From Bacillota bacterium (GTDB lineage: Bacteria > Bacillota > Clostridia > Peptostreptococcales > Thermotaleaceae): a stretch of 6,343 nucleotides of DNA. The translations under genes were made by a program, and so were the position numbers. The notes below the pieces were generated by a model. It was not told the DNA's origin. It did not search any database and saw only the letters and a program-made list of their open reading frames with translations. This document shows positions 1-5,033 of this stretch, in pieces (the first letter of the stretch is position 1; the number at the start of each line of letters is the position of its first letter). Where the stretch lies: NCBI GenBank assembly GCA_023623095.1, contig JAMNXX010000180.1, positions 1 to 6,343 of the forward strand. Direction: 5' to 3'.

Positions 1-509
1 CCGGCGATAAAATCGATTTCATTGTTTCCGGGATGACACCCACGCCGGAGAGAGCAAAAAGTGTTGATTTTTCAAAAGAATATTATGTAGAAGAACAGAA
101 ATTGCTGATTCGAAAAGCGGATGCAGATAAGATTAAAACGATAGATGATTTAGAAGGGCTTAGAATTGGGGCTCAAAAAGCAACGGTTCAAGAAGAAATT
201 GCAAACGGAATTGAAGGAGCAGCAGACGTGAAGCTTCTTGCGAAGATAACGGATTTGGTGCTGGAATTATCGAATGATAAGATTGACGCGATTGTCTTGC
301 CGAAGCCGGTTGCGATCGCATATGCGGAAAGCAATCCAAATCTGTTTGCACCGGAAATATCTTTCGGAAGACAAGATGGGGTTGCGATTGCTGTAGCAAA
401 AGGCAATCCAGAGCTTGTTGAGGCGATCAATCAAACATTAGACAGATTGATTGAAGAAGGAAAGATCGATGAGTTTATCGCAGAGGCAACCAAATTGGCA
501 GAAGAATAA
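1..509 (+). CDS. Amino acid ABC transporter substrate-binding protein (SBP_bac_3 family), 5'-truncated
   Basis: This is the C-terminal two thirds of an extracellular solute-binding protein, family 3, the lipid-anchored or periplasm-facing receptor of a polar amino acid importer. The first complete codon is at position 3 and 168 residues are visible; the signal peptide and N-terminal lobe lie upstream of the window. The hallmark IVSGMTPTPERAKSVDFS lies at visible residues 7-24; in this family its Arg binds the ligand carboxylate. It is followed by the TIDDLEGLRIGAQKATVQEE hinge/lobe segment and the usual ending with GVAIAVAKGNPELVEAIN and GKIDEFI. The C-terminal length is normal for the family. 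The DAIVLPKPVA segment has Pro (codon 300-302) where relatives usually carry Asp or Glu, so the ligand cannot be guessed. Permease and ATPase genes follow on the same strand, supporting an importer operon. The family is secure, the substrate unknown. Confidence 0.93.
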   Translation, partial: GDKIDFIVSGMTPTPERAKSVDFSKEYYVEEQKLLIRKADADKIKTIDDLEGLRIGAQKATVQEEIANGIEGAADVKLLAKITDLVLELSNDKIDAIVLPKPVAIAYAESNPNLFAPEISFGRQDGVAIAVAKGNPELVEAINQTLDRLIEEGKIDEFIAEATKLAEE

Positions 510-532
510 GATAGCGGACTTATTTTGAAAAA

Positions 533-570
533 TAGCAAAAGGTGATAAAACCGCCTTTTGCTAAAATTTT
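533..570 (+). terminator. Intercistronic hairpin after the binding-protein gene, probable partial terminator
   Basis: A 12-bp stem pairs 533-544 (TAGCAAAAGGTG) with 552-563 (CGCCTTTTGCTA), with one G-U wobble and a 7-nt loop. It lies 23 nt after the stop codon. The tail is AAATTTT rather than a clean T-run, so it may be a weak terminator or an RNA 3'-end stabiliser. Either would leave more binding-protein mRNA than permease/ATPase mRNA, a common arrangement in importers of this kind; this function is inferred. Confidence 0.55.
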
Positions 571-604
571 GCTTATCGGATCGTTTTGCAGGATTTGGAG
601 ACCA

Positions 605-655
605 GCCGGCTTCTCCATCAAGAAATATTTCAATTGAAGCCGGCCGGCAGTTTTA
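605..655 (+). terminator. Second, GC-rich hairpin between binding protein and permease
   Basis: GCCGGCTTC (605-613) pairs perfectly with GAAGCCGGC (636-644). The 22-nt loop contains further AT-rich complementarity (TCAAGAAA against TTTC-AA-TTGA), and AGTTTTATT follows a few bases later. It could be a second attenuator or a structured RNA element in the 5' region of the permease message. The large loop and the CGGC between stem and T-run make it a poor classical terminator. Confidence 0.4.
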
Positions 656-708
656 TTCAATGTAGCTTCTCGTTGCTTCTCAGTCGTATCATCGCAATAT
701 ACAGCCAG

Positions 709-715
709 GGAGGTG
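709..715 (+). promoter_or_regulatory. Shine-Dalgarno sequence that decides the permease start
   Basis: GGAGGTG at 709-715 is a near-perfect anti-16S match and lies 6 nt before TTG 722. The longest reading frame would start at GTG 713, but that codon is inside this Shine-Dalgarno sequence and would have almost no spacer. TTG 722 is therefore preferred. Confidence 0.75.
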
Positions 716-721
716 GAAGGA

Positions 722-1384
722 TTGTATCTCGAATTTTTACAAAAGTATTATAAATTTTTCTTGACAGGAACACTCAATACGCTGCTGATTTCTTTTTTTG
801 GGGTTATTTTTGGGGTAATTCTCGGCGTATTTTTAGCGTTGATGAAAATGTCTAAATTCCGTTTGTTGAGCAAAATAGCAACAGCTTATATTGAGGTGAT
901 TCGGGGAACTCCTCTGATGGTACAATTGTTTATTATCTATATCGGTTTGCCGAAAATAACGGGAATCCCCATCCCAGATATGACATTAGGAACCATTGCG
1001 GTTTCACTGAACAGTGCGGCTTATGTAGCGGAAGTAATTCGCGCCGGAATCCAATCCGTTGATAAGGGTCAAATGGAGGCTGCTCGTTCATTGGGAATGC
1101 CTTATAATATGGCTATGCGCTATATCATTATTCCCCAAGCCCTTAAAAATATCTTGCCTGCTTTAGGAAATGAATTTATCGTTCTTGTGAAAGAATCTGC
1201 AATTGTTTCTGTGATTGGAGTGCCGGAGCTGATGTATCGTGCAGATACTGTAAGAGGGATTTCCTACAAACCTTTTGCGCCTTTGATCATTGCAGCAGCA
1301 ATTTATTTCATCATTACATTTACCCTTTCAAAATTGGTCGCAAAGTTGGAGAGGAGGATGAGTACCGGTGATTCGCGTGTCTAA
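722..1384 (+). CDS. Amino acid ABC transporter permease (HisM/GlnP family)
   Basis: Integral membrane subunit of a polar amino acid importer, forming the transport channel with the ATPase encoded next. From TTG 722 the protein is 220 residues, normal for the family. Hydrophobic segments lie near residues 18-40, 55-76, 88-108, 152-168 and 185-207, consistent with the five-helix topology. [10 protein letters not shown] (61-70) is the conserved family motif. The cytoplasmic EAA loop, which contacts the ATPase, is [20 protein letters not shown] (119-138). Further family matches are [14 protein letters not shown] (97-110) and [13 protein letters not shown] (148-160). The start is TTG with GGAGGTG 6 nt upstream; GTG 713 is the alternative. 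The last 17 nt overlap the ATPase gene, indicating translational coupling. Amino acid specificity cannot be read from the permease. Confidence 0.95.
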   Translation: MYLEFLQKYYKFFLTGTLNTLLISFFGVIFGVILGVFLALMKMSKFRLLSKIATAYIEVIRGTPLMVQLFIIYIGLPKITGIPIPDMTLGTIAVSLNSAAYVAEVIRAGIQSVDKGQMEAARSLGMPYNMAMRYIIIPQALKNILPALGNEFIVLVKESAIVSVIGVPELMYRADTVRGISYKPFAPLIIAAAIYFIITFTLSKLVAKLERRMSTGDSRV

Positions 1385-2093
1385 TTTGCACAAAAAGTTT
1401 GGAAAACTTCACGTACTGAGAGGAATCGATGAACATATACGAAAAGGGGAAGTGGTTGTCGTCATCGGTCCCAGTGGCTCTGGGAAAAGTACATTTCTAA
1501 GATGTTTGAATCTATTGGAATATCCTACTGAAGGAGAGATCATTTTCGAAGGTGTTTCGATCACCGATCCGAAAAATGATATCAACCAATTAAGACAAAA
1601 GATGGGGATGGTATTTCAACAGTTTAATTTGTTTCCACATATGAATGTTTTAAAAAATATTACATTGGCACCGAGCCGGTTAAAAAAGATGACGGAAGAG
1701 GAAGCGGAGGAAGTTGCTTTGGATTTACTGAAAGCAGTAGGGTTGCTGGACAAGGCAGAAGCGTATCCCAATCAACTTTCAGGCGGACAAAAACAAAGGA
1801 TTGCTATCGCGCGGGCATTAGCCATGTCTCCGGAGGTTATGTTGTTTGACGAACCTACTTCGGCACTGGATCCGGAAGTTGTAGGAGAAGTGCTGGAGGT
1901 AATGGAAGAATTGGCTGCTCAAGGGATGACCATGATTGTTGTCACCCATGAAATGGGGTTTGCCAAAAAGGTTGGAAAGAGAGTCCTCTTTATGGATGAG
2001 GGAAAAATTATTGAGCAAGGAACCCCCGAACAAATCTTTTCCGATCCTCAGCATCCAAGGACGAAAGATTTTTTGAGCAAGGTGCTGTATTAA
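1368..2093 (+). CDS. Amino acid ABC transporter ATP-binding protein (GlnQ/HisP family)
   Basis: Cytoplasmic ATPase that powers the importer, a glnQ-type gene of 241 residues, the usual length. All nucleotide-binding motifs are intact: Walker [10 protein letters not shown] (34-42), Q-loop [10 protein letters not shown] (82-91), signature LSGGQKQR (137-144), Walker B VMLFDEP (157-163) with catalytic Glu162, D-loop SALD (165-168), and H-loop His194 in VVTHEMGFA. The ending, EQGTPEQIF followed by [12 protein letters not shown], is typical of polar amino acid ATPases. The start is GTG 1368, preceded by AGGAGG at 1352-1357 with a 10-nt spacer. ATG 1358 is in the permease frame and is not a start for this gene. 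The gene begins inside the permease coding region, and a terminator follows 37 nt after the stop, so it is the last gene of the operon. Confidence 0.96.
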   Translation: MIRVSNLHKKFGKLHVLRGIDEHIRKGEVVVVIGPSGSGKSTFLRCLNLLEYPTEGEIIFEGVSITDPKNDINQLRQKMGMVFQQFNLFPHMNVLKNITLAPSRLKKMTEEEAEEVALDLLKAVGLLDKAEAYPNQLSGGQKQRIAIARALAMSPEVMLFDEPTSALDPEVVGEVLEVMEELAAQGMTMIVVTHEMGFAKKVGKRVLFMDEGKIIEQGTPEQIFSDPQHPRTKDFLSKVLY

Positions 2094-2130
2094 GGGGAAA
2101 GGCATATGAATTCAAGGGAATGGAGTTTTT

Positions 2131-2162
2131 TAGAATCCAATGTTTTGTTGGGTTCTATTTTT
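2131..2162 (+). terminator. Rho-independent terminator of the ABC importer operon
   Basis: TAGAATCCAA (2131-2140) pairs with TTGGGTTCTA (2148-2157) over 10 bp with one U-G wobble and a 7-nt loop, followed by TTTTT at 2158-2162. It is correctly placed 37 nt after the ATPase stop codon. Confidence 0.75.
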
Positions 2163-2330
2163 ATTGGTGATGAAAACGGATGTCGGGCAATGGAGAGCAA
2201 TTTTTGGAAAACAAAAAGACAGATTTGATTTTTAAGAACAAAATTATTTTTTATATCCATGTCATGATTTTGGAGACGCTATCTGTGGTATATATTAAAA
2301 AGTTAGATTTGAAATAGATTTGCTTTCCCG
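2163..2330. other. AT-rich intergenic stretch with no assignable gene
   Basis: No ORF with both a plausible ribosome binding site and family resemblance was seen on either strand. The only possible signal is TTGGAG (2270-2275) followed 15-17 nt later by TATATT/TATTAA (2291-2298), a weak vegetative-type promoter. If real, it would transcribe the hairpin at 2331-2374 and the small membrane peptide gene beyond it. Nothing else in the stretch can be supported. Confidence 0.4.
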
Positions 2331-2374
2331 TTTTGCTCGGTATTTTCCTCTGACCGGAGCAAAAAAGGCTTTTT
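2331..2374 (+). terminator. Terminator-like hairpin upstream of the small membrane peptide gene
   Basis: TTTTGCTCGGT (2331-2341) pairs with ACCGGAGCAAAA (2353-2364) through 11 base pairs with one bulged base and an 11-nt loop. AAGGC then separates the stem from TTTTT at 2370-2374. It lies about 170 nt after the operon terminator and about 85 nt before the small ORF. It could be a leftover terminator or an attenuator in a leader RNA. The gap between stem and T-run lowers confidence in simple termination. Confidence 0.45.
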
Positions 2375-2407
2375 GTAGGGATGAATATTTATCGATGAAA
2401 TTGTTAA

Positions 2408-2413
2408 TATAAT
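2408..2413 (+). promoter_or_regulatory. Possible -10 element (TATAAT) for the small peptide gene
   Basis: An exact TATAAT lies 52 nt before the ATG at 2460. No good TTGACA-like -35 hexamer is found 16-18 nt upstream, so this is only a candidate in an AT-rich stretch (TTAATATAATAATAAAG). Confidence 0.3.
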
Positions 2414-2459
2414 AATAAAGAAATCATATGGATTATAAACGCGGTTTGAAGGAGGACTT

Positions 2460-2564
2460 ATGATGAATCAGATTCGAACATTAATTATCGGCGCTATTTT
2501 TTTCATATTGATATCCGGATTTTCGATAGGAATTACAAATTTAAGCAAAATACTTACTTATTAA
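2460..2564 (+). CDS. Small single-span membrane peptide, 34 aa, unknown function
   Basis: A short frame beginning ATGATG (2460-2465) and ending TAA at 2562-2564 encodes 34 residues. The start MMNQIRT is short and basic, followed by about 19-20 hydrophobic residues (IIGAIFFILISGFSIGI, roughly residues 8-27) and a short tail NLSKILTY. That is one membrane helix with an expected N-in orientation by the positive-inside rule. AAGGAGGA at 2449-2456 lies 3-6 nt before the tandem ATGs; the second ATG gives the better spacing. A Rho-independent terminator starts right after the stop codon, so the ORF fills its own short transcript. I do not recognise the family. It could be a regulatory membrane microprotein, a hydrophobic toxin-like peptide or a leader peptide. 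The ribosome binding site and terminator are the evidence that it is real; the function is open. Confidence 0.6.
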   Translation: MMNQIRTLIIGAIFFILISGFSIGITNLSKILTY

Positions 2565-2565
2565 G

Positions 2566-2592
2566 CGGCTGATGACAGTCAGGCCGTTTTTT
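2566..2592 (+). terminator. Rho-independent terminator after the small peptide gene
   Basis: CGGCTGA (2566-2572) pairs with TCAGGCCG (2579-2586) over 7 bp with one bulged G and a 6-nt loop, followed directly by TTTTTT (2587-2592). It starts one base after the TAA of the 34-aa ORF and insulates fprA from upstream transcription. Confidence 0.75.
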
Positions 2593-2632
2593 ACTTTTCA
2601 TTAACGAGCGAAGCAGTTGCCTTTCAAATCGT

Positions 2633-2668
2633 TTGCTTTTAAAGAATAATTACGGGTATACATATACC
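2633..2668 (+). promoter_or_regulatory. Candidate fprA promoter with overlapping palindrome
   Basis: TTGCTT (2633-2638) and TATACA (2657-2662) are separated by 18 nt and resemble a vegetative promoter. Initiation near 2669 would give a leader of about 40 nt. The -10 sits inside the inverted repeat GGTATA-CA-TATACC (2655-2668), a possible operator. Because fprA has a terminator just upstream, some promoter must lie between 2593 and 2708; the exact boxes are a suggestion. Confidence 0.4.
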
Positions 2669-2708
2669 ATGATAATGAAACGAAAAGATAAGTAAGGAGG
2701 GAGTAAGG

Positions 2709-3893
2709 TTGTCGACGATAGAAATCAAAAAAGGAATCCATTGGGTAGGGACTGTAGATTGGAATATTAGAAGTTTTCACGGCCCTGCTTATCATACGCA
2801 GAGAGGGACAAGCTATAATTCATACTTGATCCTGGATGAAAAAATTACTTTGGTGGATTTTGTGGATATCCACTTTGTAGAGGAGTGGATCCGAAAGATT
2901 CAGCAAATCATTGATCCTTCTGAGATAGATTATATTATTGTAAATCATATTGAGCCGGATCATTCCGGAGGCTTTCCTAAGATCATGGAATATGCCTCAA
3001 ATGCAAAAATTTTCTGTTCTCAAAAAGGAAAAGAGGGATTAATGGCTCATTATCCCGGTGAGTATCGGTTTGAGGTGGTTCAAACGGGGGACTGCATTCA
3101 TTTAGGGGAACGGACGATTCAATTTATTGAAGCGCCGATGCTCCATTGGCCGGACAGCATGTTTACATATATTGAAGAAGAAAAGCTGTTGATGCCGAAT
3201 GATGCATTTGGCCAACATATCGCCTTTTCAAAAATTTTTGATGATGAAAATGATCAATGTATTGTTTTTGAAGAGGCGAAAAAATATTATGCAAACATTC
3301 TAACACCGTTTAGCAGCTTGGTCGTTAAAAAAATAGAAGAAATCGTGAAAATGGGATTAGAAATCGATATGATTGCGCCGAGTCACGGGGTTATCTGGAG
3401 GAGCTACCCTGATAAGATTATTGAAAAATATATGCAGTGGGGAAAAGGCGAATCGGAGAGAAAAGCTGTTATTGTTTACGATACGATGTGGAACAGTACA
3501 GAAAAGATGGCCAATGCGATTATGGAAGGACTCATGAGCGAAGGGGTGGATGTCAGACTCTATCGCAGTTCCATTACAGATACGAACGATATCATTACAG
3601 AAATATTGGATGCAAAAGCGGTTTTGGTTGCTTCATCGGTAATCAATAGAACAATGCTTCCGGATGTGGCTTATTTCTTGGAAGAGTTGGCTGGATTGAA
3701 ACCGAAAGATAAGATCGGTGCTTCTTTTGGCTCCTATGGTTGGAGCAAGGGAGCAGTAGCGAATATTGAGAAAAAAATGAAGGAAGCAGGAATTAAATTG
3801 GTAAAGGAAGGTTTGGAAATAAATTACGTTCCTATGAAAGAGGATTTGAAGGTTTGCTTTGAGTATGGCAAGGAGATCGGCAAAATGATTTAA
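2709..3893 (+). CDS. fprA: Flavodiiron protein (FprA family, class A; O2/NO reductase)
   Basis: Cytoplasmic flavodiiron protein of 394 residues, the usual length of class A enzymes. It reduces O2 to water and/or NO to N2O, protecting anaerobes. The N-terminal metallo-beta-lactamase-like domain (about 1-250) has the full diiron ligand set: His80, Glu82 and Asp84 in NHIEPDHSG, His146 in PMLHWPDS, Asp165 in LMPNDAFG, and His226 in APSHGVIW. The C-terminal flavodoxin domain (about 252-394) has the FMN phosphate loop VYDTMWNSTEKMA (256-268), SSVINRTMLPDV (309-320) and SFGSYGWSKGA (339-349). There is no fused rubredoxin or flavin reductase domain and no rubredoxin gene nearby, so the electron donor is encoded elsewhere. 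The start is TTG 2709 with AAGGAGG at 2694-2700, 8 nt upstream; no in-frame ATG occurs before residue 92. The gene is monocistronic between two terminators. O2 versus NO preference cannot be read from sequence. Confidence 0.96.
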   Translation: MSTIEIKKGIHWVGTVDWNIRSFHGPAYHTQRGTSYNSYLILDEKITLVDFVDIHFVEEWIRKIQQIIDPSEIDYIIVNHIEPDHSGGFPKIMEYASNAKIFCSQKGKEGLMAHYPGEYRFEVVQTGDCIHLGERTIQFIEAPMLHWPDSMFTYIEEEKLLMPNDAFGQHIAFSKIFDDENDQCIVFEEAKKYYANILTPFSSLVVKKIEEIVKMGLEIDMIAPSHGVIWRSYPDKIIEKYMQWGKGESERKAVIVYDTMWNSTEKMANAIMEGLMSEGVDVRLYRSSITDTNDIITEILDAKAVLVASSVINRTMLPDVAYFLEELAGLKPKDKIGASFGSYGWSKGAVANIEKKMKEAGIKLVKEGLEINYVPMKEDLKVCFEYGKEIGKMI

Positions 3894-3903
3894 TGGAAGG
3901 CTC

Positions 3904-3950
3904 AAAAGGGTTGGATTTCGCAAATGTGCGAAACCCAACCCTTTTTTATT
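3904..3950 (+). terminator. Strong Rho-independent terminator of fprA
   Basis: AAAAGGGTTGG (3904-3914) pairs with CCAACCCTTTT (3935-3945), continuing after one A-C mismatch as TTTCGCA/TGCGAAA (3916-3922 and 3927-3933) with a 4-nt AATG loop. The T-run is 3942-3947. Eighteen pairs and A/T tracts on both sides make it potentially bidirectional, though no convergent gene is present. Confidence 0.92.
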
Positions 3951-4116
3951 GGGATGAAAAGTGCAGCGGATTGATAGATCAATTTTTACAAATTTATCTC
4001 TTTTCTAAGAATAATCATTTTCCTTTTAACAAAAACTATCCTATGCAGTGGGATAAAAAATTTTAGAAAGCAGATCGATCGTGAGAATAAAGAAAAATCT
4101 AGGGAGGCAATAAAAC

Positions 4117-5010
4117 GTGAAGAAAACAAAGTTTATCGTATCGATTACGCTCATTACCGTTATGTTGATGAGCATTATTTTTATAGATTCGATTGATGCT
4201 CAGAATCTTTACTGGGGTTCAAGGGGAAGCGAAGTCAGTGAGGTGCAGAGAAAATTAAAACAATGGGGATATTACACAGGGGGAATCGATGGAGTTTACG
4301 GGGCAAAAACGTATCAAGCGATCATCCGATTTCAGAGAAAAAATGGGCTTAAGGTTGATGGGATCGTAGGAAATCAAACAAAACGTGCAATGGGACTCCC
4401 GACGACTACCACCCAAAAAGCAGGCGTTTTCGATCGAATTGTGCAGATTGCCCAACAAAAATTAAAACAATGGGGATATTATGATGGAGCGGTTGATGGG
4501 ATATATGGTTCCCGGACTTATGATGCGGTTACGAGTTTTCAAAGAAAAAATGGATTGCGTGTAGATGGAATCATTGGTTCTGAAACGAGACGTGCTTTGG
4601 GAATTAGCGAAAATATTGTATCGGCAGCATATTCCTCCACAAACCGGGGAGTTTCAAGAAGCGGCGATGTTCAACTGCTTGCCATGGCTGTTCATGGAGA
4701 GGCCAGAGGAGAACCTTATGTAGGACAAGTTGCTGTTGCTGCTGTGATTTTAAACCGTGTCAAGCACCCTTCTTTTCCGAATACGATTGCAGGAGTGATT
4801 TACCAACCGAGGGCTTTTACGGCGGTGGATGATGGGCAGATATATTTGACTCCGAATGATTCAGCTTATCGAGCGGCCCGAGATGCACTAAATGGCTGGG
4901 ATCCTACAGGTGGAGCGATTTACTATTGGAATCCTGCTACGGCAACGAGCAAGTGGATTTGGACGAGAAAGCCTATCTTGAGGATCGGAAAACACGTTTT
5001 CGCAAAATAA
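4117..5010 (+). CDS. sleB: Spore cortex-lytic enzyme SleB with two peptidoglycan-binding repeats
   Basis: SleB is a lytic transglycosylase made in the forespore, stored in the dormant spore and active at germination, where it cleaves muramic-delta-lactam-containing cortex peptidoglycan. The protein has 297 residues. Residues 1-28 form a Sec signal peptide (MKKTK, a hydrophobic core, likely cleavage after SIDA). Two PG_binding_1 repeats follow: about 34-93 and 107-162, each with LKQWGYY.G..DG.YG..T..A...FQRKNGL..DGI.G..T.RA.G. A Ser/Thr-rich linker (about 163-182) leads to the SleB/Hydrolase_2 catalytic domain (about 184-297), with the presumed catalytic Glu195 in AVHGEARGEP, then AVILNRVKHPSFP and YYWNPATATSKWIW. 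The start is GTG 4117 with AGGGAGG (4101-4107) 9 nt upstream. Bacillus SleB has one binding domain; two suggest a tandem duplication. ypeB follows after 23 nt, the classical bicistronic arrangement. Confidence 0.96.
   Translation: MKKTKFIVSITLITVMLMSIIFIDSIDAQNLYWGSRGSEVSEVQRKLKQWGYYTGGIDGVYGAKTYQAIIRFQRKNGLKVDGIVGNQTKRAMGLPTTTTQKAGVFDRIVQIAQQKLKQWGYYDGAVDGIYGSRTYDAVTSFQRKNGLRVDGIIGSETRRALGISENIVSAAYSSTNRGVSRSGDVQLLAMAVHGEARGEPYVGQVAVAAVILNRVKHPSFPNTIAGVIYQPRAFTAVDDGQIYLTPNDSAYRAARDALNGWDPTGGAIYYWNPATATSKWIWTRKPILRIGKHVFAK
4251..4481 (+). repeat. Internal tandem duplication in sleB (peptidoglycan-binding repeat unit)
   Basis: A 24-nt stretch at 4251-4274 recurs without mismatch at 4458-4481, 207 nt (69 codons) apart and in frame. 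It encodes KLKQWGYY (residues 46-53 and 115-122). The surrounding 55-60 residue units are similar at the protein level but diverged in DNA, so this is a domain duplication with one well conserved core rather than a recent copy. The coordinates span the two exact copies and what lies between them. Confidence 0.85.
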
Positions 5011-5033
5011 GAAAATGAAATGGAGGGGTTGGC

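Noticed and set aside
713..721. GTG 713 as the permease start.
   Set aside because: It lies within the Shine-Dalgarno sequence GGAGGTG itself, so it has no usable spacer, while TTG 722 is 6 nt downstream of that sequence.
2106..2228. A 40-codon ORF (ATG 2106) starting 12 nt after the ATPase stop, with AAGGGG upstream.
   Set aside because: The operon terminator hairpin (2131-2162) lies inside it, the composition shows no recognisable family or membrane segment, and the ribosome binding site is weaker than those of its neighbours. Probably fortuitous.
2670..2676. TGATAAT as a Fur or PerR box upstream of fprA.
   Set aside because: Only one half-site matches; the expected inverted second half is absent.
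2601..2795. A 64-codon minus-strand ORF across the fprA start.
   Set aside because: It covers the fprA promoter region, ribosome binding site and first codons, and has no recognisable protein features.
3633..3938. A minus-strand ORF overlapping the end of fprA and its terminator.
   Set aside because: It is antisense to the flavodoxin domain and runs through the terminator hairpin; it shows no family features.
3971..3982. The short palindrome TTGAT-AG-ATCAA upstream of sleB.
   Set aside because: Such short AT-rich palindromes are frequent by chance, and it is not positioned against any convincing promoter.
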